Notes: generated by a model from the letters alone, not told the origin. DNA of 64,000 bases from Clostridium senegalense JC122 (GCF_000285575.1 NZ_HE611050.1:268521-332520), one strand, 5' to 3'; shown: positions 26,849 through 35,496, counted from the first letter of the stretch. Numbers and translations: made by a program.

Positions 26849-28912
26849 CTATTTATATAATTTTAATGTTTGTTTCCAATCATCCGTTTTCAAACCAGCA
26901 CTATATACATTCCCTGTATTTGCATCAATAACATACAATATTGCATTTCCACCTTCTCCTACCATAAAATAACCTAAGTGTCCATATATATTTTCATCTA
27001 CAATAAAATAATCTGAGCTTATAATTCCTTCTTTGGCTATATACATATACCCTCCTAGTTTAGTATTTGCAATATCCATAGCTTCTTCTCTACTAATTAA
27101 GATTGCTTGATTAGTATTTGCTTGTGTTGTTTCTTCTTGATTACTTACACTTATTTCTTTAACATTTTCTTTTGCATTATAGCTTGTTACTTCACCATTA
27201 TAAGCTACTCCTGTATCATATTCATTCCCAGAACTATCAAACCTTTTATAATCTCCATAGATATTACCTTCAACAAAATCTGCTTCTATTGCTACTATGT
27301 CCTTTCCATTTGTATAATTTAAAGACCAATAAACTTTTCCTTTTCCATTGAATATTCCATTTTTAAACTCTCCTTCATATTGTTTAGTAAATCCTCCATG
27401 TTTACCATATGATCTACTATACAATATTCCTTTTCCATTCAACGAATTATCCGTAATTTCCCCATCATACATATACTCGTTTCCATTTAACGGGAAATAA
27501 TATTGTTTTTTATTTGTATCCTTTCCTTTTTCATAATAATTTCTTACTTTTGAAGTTATCTCACATTTATTTGATACAATAGATTTAAAATAATCTTCAT
27601 TGTCTTGTTTATATATTCCATCGCTAATAATTAATTTAATATCTTCTTCTATAAACCCATTTGCACCATTATCTATCAGTATTTTTTCTATATCTTTTTC
27701 TTTTAATTTATTAGCAATACTAAAAGGAGTATATCCGTTACCATCCTCTTTGTTTACATCTGCCCCATTTAATATAATCTTCTTAACAATTCCAATATTT
27801 TTAGTTTTTATCGCTATATTTAGTGGTGTATCACCATTGTCATCAACTTCATTAATATCATTTCCAAGTTTTATAGACATTTCTGTCTTTTTCATATTTC
27901 CATCTTTAACAAACTTTGTTAATGGTGTAGTCTCTAATTTATTATAAAATCTAGAACATAGTGCAACTATAACTAATACTACTATAAAACTGCTCATATA
28001 TATAACTTTTCTTTTTCTAAATTTTTTTTGTTTCTCTACAAACTCTTGCTCTTTTAAAATTTTATTTTTTTCTTCCTCTGCCTCAATTTTTTTCTGTTCT
28101 TCAATCTCTTCAAGAATTTTTTCCCTAGATAATTCCGTAAATACATATTCTTTATCTAAATTACAACGTACACACTTTTTTACATTCTCATAATTAGGTC
28201 TTCCACATACGCAAATCCATAAATTATTCTCTTCTTTAGCATAACAAACCCCTGTTTTAGTATGTTTCTTTAATATCATCAATTCTTCATTTTCAGTTAT
28301 ACATCCAATTTCTCTTTCTATTTCATTTTTCTTGTTTTTGTAAATAAAATTTCCATCAATAAAAGCAATTTCTTTTATTGAAATATTTAATTTTCTGATA
28401 TCTTTTTCTGGTAACAGTACAGGATTTCTATTATTAAATTTACATCCTAATTGTCCATCAAGATCTTGTATATAGCATGTAAAAGTATCCTTTCCCTCAA
28501 CTTTTACTACCTCATTGAATGAATTTAAACCTTGTAGCTCTAATTTTATAGCTGAAATTATTCCTTGATGTAAATTTCTAAATAAAATATTAAAATATAT
28601 ATTACCATCATTTTTTGATAGAATATCCCATTCTAAAACTTCAACTGGTGAATTTAAATCAATATTATTTTCTAAATTTCCATGACTTAAAACTTTAAAT
28701 TCTAAATTATTTGTGGTATCGTTACTACTTATATTGGAGTTATAAATATTCTGTTCTGGTAATGATATAGCATGAAGCATAGCTATAATCCAAAGAAAAA
28801 ATCCATATATATACCAAGCAGCAAAATCCTTTCCTTTTCTTTTGGCAACATTAGCTGGCAAAATTGCTAACACTCCATCAATTATAATAAATAAAATTAT
28901 ATAACCTTCCAT
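26849..28912 (-). CDS. Zinc-ribbon, ankyrin and MORN repeat membrane protein
   Basis: Protein of 687 residues with an unusual architecture. Two N-terminal membrane segments (about residues 3-22 and 30-50) are followed by a beta-rich domain (about 70-215). A four-Cys ribbon WICVCGRPNYENVKKCVRC (about 231-249), a Glu/Lys coiled coil and a third membrane segment (about 304-322) come next. Ankyrin repeats follow (about 345-425, with GDTPLNIAIKTKNIGIVKKI and YTPFSIANKLKEKDIEKIL), then MORN-like repeats (about 475-570, YDGEITDNSLNGKGILY, YEGEFKNGIFNGKGKVYW). A PepSY-like C-terminus (about 615-687) ends it. The role may be a membrane scaffold. It stands alone. Confidence 0.75.
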   Translation of the reverse strand: MEGYIILFIIIDGVLAILPANVAKRKGKDFAAWYIYGFFLWIIAMLHAISLPEQNIYNSNISSNDTTNNLEFKVLSHGNLENNIDLNSPVEVLEWDILSKNDGNIYFNILFRNLHQGIISAIKLELQGLNSFNEVVKVEGKDTFTCYIQDLDGQLGCKFNNRNPVLLPEKDIRKLNISIKEIAFIDGNFIYKNKKNEIEREIGCITENEELMILKKHTKTGVCYAKEENNLWICVCGRPNYENVKKCVRCNLDKEYVFTELSREKILEEIEEQKKIEAEEEKNKILKEQEFVEKQKKFRKRKVIYMSSFIVVLVIVALCSRFYNKLETTPLTKFVKDGNMKKTEMSIKLGNDINEVDDNGDTPLNIAIKTKNIGIVKKIILNGADVNKEDGNGYTPFSIANKLKEKDIEKILIDNGANGFIEEDIKLIISDGIYKQDNEDYFKSIVSNKCEITSKVRNYYEKGKDTNKKQYYFPLNGNEYMYDGEITDNSLNGKGILYSRSYGKHGGFTKQYEGEFKNGIFNGKGKVYWSLNYTNGKDIVAIEADFVEGNIYGDYKRFDSSGNEYDTGVAYNGEVTSYNAKENVKEISVSNQEETTQANTNQAILISREEAMDIANTKLGGYMYIAKEGIISSDYFIVDENIYGHLGYFMVGEGGNAILYVIDANTGNVYSAGLKTDDWKQTLKLYK

Positions 28913-29040
28913 ATTGTCTCCTTTTATGTAAAAATTTATATTTCATATAAAATTTTAACTTATTAAATAGTTCTTGTACATAAATTCGACAAACTTAGAA
29001 TAAATCTAACGTGATTTGACATTTTTTAATTTTACATATA

Positions 29041-29071
29041 AAAAATAAAGGTAGCTCCTAAGAACTACCTT
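29041..29071 (-). terminator. Terminator, 31-bp duplicate of the amidase terminator
   Basis: Identical over 31 bases to 31173-31203, which ends the tailocin amidase gene. Here it follows the decayed lysin fragment. The stem is AAGGTAG/CTACCTT. Confidence 0.8.
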
Positions 29072-29075
29072 TAAA

Positions 29076-29285
29076 TCAGACTAAACTTGCTGCATCTTTA
29101 AAACTTGTATATCTATTAAACCCAACCTTTCATCCTATAGTAATTACCTTCTCTGCTTTTAATCCACTGTTTATAAAATCAAATTCATCATAGGACACTG
29201 TTTTTTTGTGCCATAATTACTGCGCTTAATGCGTCTAATAGCATCGTAATTTAGATTATACTACTAAATATAAAAAACTATTTTC
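29076..29285 (-). pseudogene. Decayed endolysin C-terminal wall-binding domain
   Basis: Fragments in successive frames read LVVY, NLNYDAIRRIKRSNYGTKK, TVSYDEFDFINSGLKAEKV then ITIG, a stop codon, and KVGFNRYTSFKDAASLV. The order and the VVYN, CP, and RYTSF pieces match the CTP1L-like C-terminal endolysin domain. At least two frameshifts and one internal stop are present. The terminator that follows is the same as that of the amidase gene. This is a clear pseudogene tail without its catalytic domain. Confidence 0.6.
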
Positions 29286-29428
29286 ATAAATATATTCTTT
29301 TATTCTTAATGTCTCCAAAAAAGAAAAACAGGCAAGGTATTTTTTTATCAAGAGTAATTTTAAAGAAACTTGAAAAAATAATATTTATAATATATTACAC
29401 ATGTATAGTATATATAATTTAAAAGCGA

Positions 29429-29713
29429 TTATTCTTTATTTTTCAATTCTAAAAGTATAGGTGTTATATTAAGTACAATAGATATAATAGTTAAAATCCA
29501 TAATGCAGTTTCCATATAAGGAACTACATCTAATAAAGCCGTCCAGTCATTCACTTTTACCCATCCAGATACAAGTGTATATTCTGAACAAAGTGTCAAT
29601 GCCGTAAATGATAATCCTATTGCCATAGCAAGTTTATAATTCTTTCCTACTTTATACATATAAAGATTTACAAAAGTAGATATTAGGGCAATCCCACCAA
29701 ATACTATCCACAC
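29429..29713 (-). CDS. Small hypothetical membrane protein
   Basis: Protein of 94 residues with three hydrophobic segments (about residues 2-20, 29-48 and 68-86). A good GGAGGTAAAA site precedes the ATG. No family is recognised. It lies between a decayed lysin tail and an integrase remnant, so it may be part of the mobile segment. Confidence 0.6.
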   Translation of the reverse strand: MWIVFGGIALISTFVNLYMYKVGKNYKLAMAIGLSFTALTLCSEYTLVSGWVKVNDWTALLDVVPYMETALWILTIISIVLNITPILLELKNKE

Positions 29714-29851
29714 ATTTTTACCTCCATTATTTTTTTATTTATTTCGTATAAATTTACAATTGCGAATTAATTATAATGTATAATTATAACATAATTCCCA
29801 TGAAATCATAATTTTTTATAGATATCAGCATAATTAATTTTCACTTGTTCT

Positions 29852-30138
29852 TTAAGTTCTCTTTGCTTTGATTGGATTTATATTAACTACTTTATTACTC
29901 TCATAAGGGTTTCTAAGCCATCCTTCAAAGTCAGATAATATGTTATATTCACACTTTTATAATCTACACCTGTTTCTCTAAGATATTCAAAATATAGTTT
30001 TTTAAAATAGCAATATGTCTTTTCGTTATTATAAATATACTTTAAATATTTTGCTACTGGTATTATAGGTAGTCCAGTATTATCAACTAACAAGTATCTT
30101 CTTTGCTTCTTCTCTAACTTTACATCTTGTACTCTCAA
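29852..30138 (-). pseudogene. N-terminal remnant of a Tn554-type tyrosine recombinase
   Basis: The frame from 30138 encodes RRYLLVDNTGLPIIPVAKYL, then KTYCYFKKLYFEYLRETG, the N-terminal core-binding domain of Tn554/phage-type integrases. A frameshift near 29945 is needed to continue with LSDFEGWLRNPYESNKVV then NINPIKAKRT, which is the typical continuation. It stops at 29852. The entire catalytic domain (R..H..R..Y) is missing, so it is inactive. It marks past integration of a mobile element in this region. Confidence 0.65.
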
Positions 30139-30297
30139 TACTTACTCTCCTCTACATAATTTATACTTATAGTATATAAAAAAAGATATGAAATTAGTAA
30201 TTATATTACACTATCTATTCCATATCTATAATACTATATTTAAATTTCTACATCACCTATTAATAATTTATTGTATTTATTATATTTAATATATAAT

Positions 30298-30690
30298 TTA
30301 TAACAACTTTATTTCTTCATTTATTCGCTTGATTTCATCATTCATTTTATTTATATCCCATAGTTCTGTTAATTTTAAAAATTTTAAAACATTGTCAAAA
30401 CTAGTTACTTTATAACCTTTTTCTCTAAGATATTTTACATTTTGTGCTGTTCTTGAATTGCAAGCGAATATTATTGCAAACTTAACATTTTTCGCTTGAG
30501 TTTTATAGTATCTTCCATCATTCTCACTGCATATATTTGAAATACGTTCTTCTATTTCTAAAAACTTTTTCCTATTTCCTCCACAATTAATGTTTCCCAA
30601 ATCATTTTCACTTTTATTTACAATACAACATCTATATATATCGTTGTCAATACTATCATACTCAAGCTCTTCTTCATATATTTGCTTCAA
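30298..30690 (-). CDS. Hypothetical protein
   Basis: Protein of 130 residues, charged and without membrane segments. The middle holds NVKFAIIFACNSRTAQNVKY, a strand-helix pair, and the C-terminus is a helix rich in Lys and Glu. No motif is recognised. It starts six bases after the end of the gene at 30696-31034 and is clearly in the same transcript. Confidence 0.55.
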   Translation of the reverse strand: MKQIYEEELEYDSIDNDIYRCCIVNKSENDLGNINCGGNRKKFLEIEERISNICSENDGRYYKTQAKNVKFAIIFACNSRTAQNVKYLREKGYKVTSFDNVLKFLKLTELWDINKMNDEIKRINEEIKLL

Positions 30691-30695
30691 TTTTA

Positions 30696-31034
30696 TTAAA
30701 TCTTCCTCTTTTTCTTTTTATATTGCTTTTCACGGTCTTTAATTATATTTAGGAAATGTTTATAATCACTTGGAGTTATCCAAAATGCAAATTTTCTAGT
30801 AAATATCTTCCTATATAAACCATCTTTACTATATCCAACTTCTTCTATGTAACTTGAATCTAAATACATACTTTCATTATTAATTATTATTTGATTACTA
30901 TCTGAAGGAAACAAAACTTTTGCATCCTTTAATGTTGTATTATAATCTATATTTAAATAATCTATAATAAAATCTCTGTCATATTTTAAACTTTCAGTTT
31001 TATCTTTACCAAATAAATTACTCAAAAATCCCAC
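30696..31034 (-). CDS. Hypothetical protein, GTG start
   Basis: Protein of about 112 residues without membrane segments. A GTG at 31034 is chosen because AGAGGAG lies six to ten bases before it and the longer ATG reading (31079) has none. The N-terminal GFLSNLFGKDKTESL could be an amphipathic helix. Sequence near FAFWITPSDYKHFLNIIKD is aromatic. No family is recognised. It forms an operon with the gene at 30298. Confidence 0.55.
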   Translation of the reverse strand: MGFLSNLFGKDKTESLKYDRDFIIDYLNIDYNTTLKDAKVLFPSDSNQIIINNESMYLDSSYIEEVGYSKDGLYRKIFTRKFAFWITPSDYKHFLNIIKDREKQYKKKKRKI

Positions 31035-31172
31035 AATTACACTCCTCTTATTTATAGCCTTTTTTAATAATTCTATCATCTATAATAACTGTGTGGCAAA
31101 TCAATTTCAGTCTTTTTAAGGAAAGTAAATCCAATACATATAATACTCTCTCCAAATTATATGTTAAGATAT

Positions 31173-31203
31173 AAAAATAAAGGTAGCTCCTAAGAACTAC
31201 CTT
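31173..31203 (-). terminator. Terminator of the tailocin lysis module
   Basis: Stem AAGGTAG/CTACCTT directly after the amidase stop codon. A 31-base identical copy lies at 29041-29071. Confidence 0.8.
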
Positions 31204-31209
31204 CAATAA

Positions 31210-31995
31210 TTATAAACCTATTCTTTTGATAACCTTTTTTAATGTATCAAATCTATCTGAACCTTTTAAATATAAATTTGCCTTTATATCATCTAATCCA
31301 CCACCAACTGCATAAACACTTCTTCCCATTCCAACTTTATAATCCTTTTTATGGGCTAAAATAGAATCTTGTTTATTTACATTCAACCAATCATTTAAAT
31401 ATTCTGCTGCTCTTTTATCTACATCATTACCATATACAACTACATTTCTATGAGATTTTATTGGATTATTTTCAACCATTTGACCTGTTAATCCTTTTAC
31501 TATTGCATTAGCTACTTTTTCAGCATTAAATATTGACATATCTTTTGAATTATCACAAAAACATACCTCAACTAACATAGCTTCACAGCTTGTATTACCT
31601 ATTACATATAAATCACTACCATCTTTTATGCCACGATTAGTAAATCCTAGTACAACTAAATTATTTAATATGTCATTGGCTTGCTTATAACTTTTCCCAC
31701 CATATGTGAAAACCTCTGTTCCATGAGCATTTTTATTAAAACAATTAAAATGAATAGATACATAAAAATCTAAATTATTATTATTTGCTACTGATACTCT
31801 TCTACTTAAACTATCATTTAGCGATGTACAAGTATCTACTGTACAATTAATAACTGTATGTCCTAATTGTTTAAGTCTTGATATTACTAAATTACCAGCT
31901 TCTCTAGTTAAATCACTTTCTGGTCTTATCCCAACTGCTCCATAATCATAACTTCCTATATATTGGGTATGACCACAATCAATTCCTATTTTCAT
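31210..31995 (-). CDS. N-acetylmuramoyl-L-alanine amidase (Amidase_3) with clostridial wall-binding domain
   Basis: Zinc amidase of 261 residues that cleaves the peptide stem from peptidoglycan. The Amidase_3 domain covers about residues 1-175 with GIDCGHTQY (first zinc His), ESDLTREAG (Glu ligand), VSIHFNCF (second His) and LVEVCFCDN (catalytic Glu). The C-terminal domain (about 185-261, RNVVVYGNDVDKRAAEYLND ... GMGRSVYAVGGG) resembles the CTP1L/CD27L endolysin domain. It has no signal peptide and follows two holin-like genes within 15 bases, so it is the lysin of the tailocin. Confidence 0.92.
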   Translation of the reverse strand: MKIGIDCGHTQYIGSYDYGAVGIRPESDLTREAGNLVISRLKQLGHTVINCTVDTCTSLNDSLSRRVSVANNNNLDFYVSIHFNCFNKNAHGTEVFTYGGKSYKQANDILNNLVVLGFTNRGIKDGSDLYVIGNTSCEAMLVEVCFCDNSKDMSIFNAEKVANAIVKGLTGQMVENNPIKSHRNVVVYGNDVDKRAAEYLNDWLNVNKQDSILAHKKDYKVGMGRSVYAVGGGLDDIKANLYLKGSDRFDTLKKVIKRIGL

Positions 31996-31997
31996 AT

Positions 31998-32195
31998 TTA
32001 TTCACCGTCCCTATTATTTTCTTTTATAGCTTGTCTAGTGGAACTTTGTCCAAAATAAAATGCTATTATCATTAAAAATATAGTTAAAAATTCATTGCTA
32101 CTTATTCCACCTTTAAGTACCAATATACAAAATACTACAGTAGTTAATAATGCTATAATTTTCTTAATCTGCAACATGTTTTTTAATTGCTCCAT
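31998..32195 (-). CDS. Small holin-like membrane protein
   Basis: Protein of 65 residues with two hydrophobic segments (about residues 12-29 and 34-50) and a charged C-terminus (RQAIKENNRDGE). GGGAAGTGGTG precedes the ATG. It lies between the BhlA-like gene and the amidase gene with gaps of 13 and 2 bases. That position and topology fit a holin or holin regulator; family assignment is by context. Confidence 0.7.
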   Translation of the reverse strand: MEQLKNMLQIKKIIALLTTVVFCILVLKGGISSNEFLTIFLMIIAFYFGQSSTRQAIKENNRDGE

Positions 32196-32208
32196 CTACA
32201 CCACTTCC

Positions 32209-32409
32209 CTATTTAAATATTTTATTTTTTATATCCTCAACATCCTGTTTTATATCTTCAACTACTCCAAATTTATCTGCAAGTTTATCAATTGTATTTT
32301 GATAGTTTTTTTCCCTATCCCCTGTTGTTTTGAGTACATACAATAGTAGAAAAACAAATAGCCCATATCCTAATCCTTGACTTAATGCTGCTTTAATTAA
32401 TTCATCCAT
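32209..32409 (-). CDS. BhlA/UviB-family holin-like protein
   Basis: Protein of 66 residues. One N-terminal membrane segment (about residues 12-27, LGYGLFVFLLLYVLKTT) is followed by a charged coiled tail ending VEDIKQDVEDIKNKIF, the standard look of BhlA/UviB. UviB is the holin-like protein encoded beside clostridial bacteriocin BCN5. The ATG at 32409 follows AAGGTGGTG; a longer frame to 32469 runs through the upstream terminator and is not used. It should release the tailocin together with the next two gene products. Confidence 0.88.
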   Translation of the reverse strand: MDELIKAALSQGLGYGLFVFLLLYVLKTTGDREKNYQNTIDKLADKFGVVEDIKQDVEDIKNKIFK

Positions 32410-32436
32410 ATTACACCACCTTTTATATAAGAAAAA

Positions 32437-32480
32437 ATAGGCAATAAAAAAGAACCTTTTTGGTTCCAATCTATTGCCTT
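32437..32480 (-). terminator. Terminator and direct repeat bounding the beta-lactamase segment (lysis side)
   Basis: A 44-bp segment that matches 35421-35464 at 39 of 44 positions in the same orientation. Each copy folds with GGCAATA/TATTGCC outer and GGAACC/GGTTC inner arms before a T-run on the minus strand. It lies between the beta-lactamase gene and the holin gene. Confidence 0.8.
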
Positions 32481-32673
32481 AACTACTTATTGTTATTTAA
32501 TATTAGTTATGTAATTGTTAAAATATGTATAAATATTTAAAAACCTGTGTTTTTAACTTTTCTCAATGGTTATCAATTATACACAATGGTTATCAATTAG
32601 CAATGTGAATTATTTTTAAAAGAAAAAGCACTATTAAGTAGTGCTCTTTCTTTGTCATATAAACAAATTTGTC

Positions 32674-33582
32674 TTAATTCTTATCTTCAATTGTTGTAAA
32701 AAAATCAAATACAATTTTAGAAGCTTGAGCAATTAATTTGTCATCATGCTTAGCTTCTTTTGTATCATGGGTTGATAATATTGCAACAATTATAGGTTTT
32801 TTACTTGGTGGCATCACTACCGCTATATCATTTCTTATTCCATAAGGACCAGTTCCACTCTTGTCAGCGACTACCCAATTCTCTGGTGCACCTGCACGAA
32901 TTAATGTATCACCTGTTGTATTTCCTGTCATCCAATCAATAAGAATTTTTTTCTTATCATCCGTTAATACATTTCCAATTGTATATGCTTGCAAATCTAT
33001 TGCCAACTGTCTTGGTGTACTAGTATCTTTAGTATCTCCAGGTATAGCTTCATTCAATTCTGGTTCTATACGCACTGGTTGTGTAACATTATCCCCTAAT
33101 TGATTAAGTGCTAATTTAAAACCACTAACTCCACCTATGTGATTTAACAAGAGATTTGCAGCTGTATTATCACTAAATTGTAATGCTGCTTTGCATATCT
33201 CCTCAATTGTCATACCCTCCTCAACATTATTTTTAGTAATTGGAGAATAAGAAATAACATCTTCTTCGTTATATTTAATTACTTGATTAAGTTGCTCTAA
33301 TGTATCTTGTTTCAAAACAGAACCTGCTACTAAAACCTTAAAAGTAGAACAATATGCGAACCTATCATCTGCACGATATATAACTTCTTTACCTGTTTCT
33401 GTATCTAAAGCATATACACCCAATTTAACATCATAGTCATTTTCAAGTTGTGAAAATTCTGAATTATACTGTGTGTCAAATCTCTTATTTACAGATGCTT
33501 GAGTTGTTAAACTTCCATAGCTAGCAAGAGAAGCAATTACAAGTAGAGTAATTATAACAATTTTAAATTTCTTTTTAATCAT
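32674..33582 (-). CDS. Class A beta-lactamase
   Basis: Serine beta-lactamase of about 302 residues that hydrolyses beta-lactam antibiotics. The start at 33582 follows AAAGGGGA. It has a signal peptide (about residues 1-28) without lipobox Cys. Active-site elements are complete: CSTFKV (Ser70-x-x-Lys73), SDN (130-132), EPELN (Glu166) and KSGTG (234-236). Such completeness means it is probably functional. The spectrum cannot be read from the sequence. It lies in a 3-kb segment between tail and lysis genes of the tailocin locus and is flanked by terminators on both sides. Confidence 0.95.
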   Translation of the reverse strand: MIKKKFKIVIITLLVIASLASYGSLTTQASVNKRFDTQYNSEFSQLENDYDVKLGVYALDTETGKEVIYRADDRFAYCSTFKVLVAGSVLKQDTLEQLNQVIKYNEEDVISYSPITKNNVEEGMTIEEICKAALQFSDNTAANLLLNHIGGVSGFKLALNQLGDNVTQPVRIEPELNEAIPGDTKDTSTPRQLAIDLQAYTIGNVLTDDKKKILIDWMTGNTTGDTLIRAGAPENWVVADKSGTGPYGIRNDIAVVMPPSKKPIIVAILSTHDTKEAKHDDKLIAQASKIVFDFFTTIEDKN

Positions 33583-33733
33583 AAAAAAACAATCCCCTTT
33601 CAAGGATATTATACTACAATATTTTCCATATACCTTTTTCACAACCATTTATAAGTATAAATATATACTTATAAATACGTATTAGTTATCAAAAGCGACA
33701 TAAATTAAGTTTACATCGTTAAATGAAAATATA

Positions 33734-34234
33734 CTACACAATAAATTTTATTAAGAAAACTATTCCAGCTATTATTGCTGATCCAGCTATTGATAAGACT
33801 ATCCCCTTTAAAAATCCTATAAAATGATACATATAATCCTTATAAGCAGGATGTCCTTTAGTACCAGGTAATATCATAAAATTAGGATTAATTTTGCAAA
33901 AAATTAACCAATCAAAAATAATTAAATCAAAGGCATTCCATATCATAAAAACAATAAACAAATGTAAAAATAATATTAAATAAGATATACTGACATACTT
34001 ATATGAAAAAAAAGTAGAAAATATAAGGTAAAGCATTACTAATATCAACATTGGAAGAGCCATCATTAAGAATCCCTTTTTCTCATTCTTTGTTTGTTTT
34101 TCAACACTATTAACAATCTTTAAAGGATAACTTTTCATTTCAAACCTTGGATTAACTTTTAGTATCACTGAAATCCAAACACATATAACAATTGAAATTA
34201 TTATACCATCTAATAAAGCCTTACTTATTATCAT
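33734..34234 (-). CDS. Hypothetical membrane protein
   Basis: Protein of about 166 residues with four membrane segments (about residues 5-22, 55-72, 78-100 and 140-163). The start at 34234 follows GGTGTGG; a longer reading to 34270 has no site. The loop LPGTKGHPAYKDYMYHF is likely to be cytoplasmic and conserved. I do not recognise the family. It is part of the cargo between the duplicated terminators. Confidence 0.65.
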   Translation of the reverse strand: MIISKALLDGIIISIVICVWISVILKVNPRFEMKSYPLKIVNSVEKQTKNEKKGFLMMALPMLILVMLYLIFSTFFSYKYVSISYLILFLHLFIVFMIWNAFDLIIFDWLIFCKINPNFMILPGTKGHPAYKDYMYHFIGFLKGIVLSIAGSAIIAGIVFLIKFIV

Positions 34235-34274
34235 CAAAACCACACCATTTAAATAAAATAGTATACACAATTTA

Positions 34275-34401
34275 CTATTTTGTAACTTTTTTTATTATAC
34301 TACTATGCATCAATATATAGTCCTCTACTACTTGCCTATAATCTGGATTAGTTACATCAGTTATAATCCTAAATGCTACAATATAACATTTAAAAATAGA
34401 C
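34275..34401 (-). pseudogene. C-terminal fragment, possibly of a nucleosidase
   Basis: An open frame without start reads CYIVAFRIITDVTNPDY, then RQVVEDYILMHSSIIKKV and stops at 34275. The VAFRIITDV piece recalls the end of MTA/SAH nucleosidases (VVRAISDVA), but the evidence is thin. It lies between terminators in the cargo segment. Confidence 0.3.
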
Positions 34402-34427
34402 AAAATAAAAAGACTATCACCTAGTCC
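34401..34427 (-). terminator. Hairpin with T-run
   Basis: Stem GACTA/TAGTC followed on the minus strand by TTTTTATTTT. It precedes the gene fragment at 34275. Confidence 0.5.
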
Positions 34428-34457
34428 CTACTTTGTCTTAATTTTTATATAAAAAAT

Positions 34458-34492
34458 GGACAATAGAAAAGTAATCTCTTTTTCTATTATCC
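34458..34492 (-). terminator. Terminator candidate downstream of the HIT gene
   Basis: 13-base arms GGACAATAGAAAA and TTTTCTATTATCC (one mismatch) with a following T-run on the minus strand. The space between 34493 and 34659 shows no gene. Confidence 0.6.
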
Positions 34493-34659
34493 AAGTTAAG
34501 GTTTCTCGGATCATGTGAAGTAACATTGCTATTACACTTTTGTATTATACATACTATTTAAGCAATATTACCTGAGCATACATAATTTAATAATAAATAT
34601 TACATAAAACATATTTCTATTTTAATTATTACATATCACACAATTAATTTACTTAATGC

Positions 34660-35106
34660 TTATTTTGAACATATACGCATAATTTCATTTTTAATCTTTT
34701 CCTTCAATTCTTTTCTTTGCTCCTCATCAGGTCTTGTAGATTCATCAAACAATTCCTCATTTGACAATTGATATACTGAGCTAACTATAGGTGTATCACC
34801 TTTTACCCTTGGATATAAATGCCAATGAATATGAGGACACCCATTTCCAAGTAGTTCGTAGTTCATCTTGTCAGGTTTAAACATATTAGAAACAGCTTCA
34901 GCTACTATAGACATTTCTTCAAGATGTTTAATTTTAAAAGATAGTTCTAAATTATGTAATTCAGGACCATGCTCTTTACAAATGAAAAGGGTATAGCCCT
35001 TGAACCTTTGAAACCATCCTAAAACTACATATCCTGTTTCAAGTTCCATAATAAAATATGGATCATCCTTAATATTTTTTTGCATTTCACACATTTTACA
35101 GTTCAT
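34660..35106 (-). CDS. HIT-domain nucleotide hydrolase
   Basis: Protein of 148 residues of the histidine triad superfamily, which hydrolyses or transfers nucleotidyl groups (for example Ap4A-type substrates). The triad is HIHWHLYPR (about residues 93-101); an N-terminal C..C pair (CKMCEMQK) may bind zinc as in some HIT proteins. GLGWFQRF-like and GYTLFICKEH segments match the family core. GGGGGATG precedes the ATG. It is part of the cargo between the duplicated terminators. Confidence 0.88.
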   Translation of the reverse strand: MNCKMCEMQKNIKDDPYFIMELETGYVVLGWFQRFKGYTLFICKEHGPELHNLELSFKIKHLEEMSIVAEAVSNMFKPDKMNYELLGNGCPHIHWHLYPRVKGDTPIVSSVYQLSNEELFDESTRPDEEQRKELKEKIKNEIMRICSK

Positions 35107-35152
35107 TTTACATCCCCCATATAAAGACTATTAATTATAGTCAATTGACAAA

Positions 35153-35268
35153 TTATCTATTTTTTAATTTTTTATTTCCGAATTTAGCATTGTAAATTTT
35201 CTCTAATTTTTATAGTTCATTTTCCAGCTCTCCAAGTTCATTAATTTTTTCCTAAGTTCACTATTTTT
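35153..35268 (-). pseudogene. Short coiled-coil fragment with frameshift and internal stop
   Basis: GGAGG precedes a short reading SELRKKL, which continues in another frame as NELGELENEL, a stop codon, and KLEKIYNAKFGNKKLKN. It is a decayed coil-like protein of unknown type. Bases 35269-35420 show no gene. Confidence 0.3.
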
Positions 35269-35420
35269 CCTCCTTATTTTTATTGTCCAAGTTATCATAT
35301 TATCCCAGATTTTTATATAAATAGCAAACTTAAACTTTTTGATTGAATTTTTAATATTTTATCTCTATTATTAATTTTATTTACCCCTTTTACTGCATTT
35401 AGTGCTATTTCTATATAGAA

Positions 35421-35464
35421 ATAGGCAATAAAAAAGAACCTTGTTGGTCCTTATATATTGCCTT
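35421..35464 (-). terminator. Terminator and direct repeat bounding the beta-lactamase segment (tail side)
   Basis: Partner of 32437-32480; the first 22 bases are identical. It lies 32 bases after the last tail-operon gene and probably terminates that transcript. Confidence 0.8.
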
Positions 35465-35496
35465 TTAATTATTATTTTTTAGTTCGTCTTAGTTAT

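Noticed and set aside
32410-32469. Longer start for the BhlA-like holin
   Set aside because: The extension reads through the terminator repeat; AAGGTGGTG marks the ATG at 32409.
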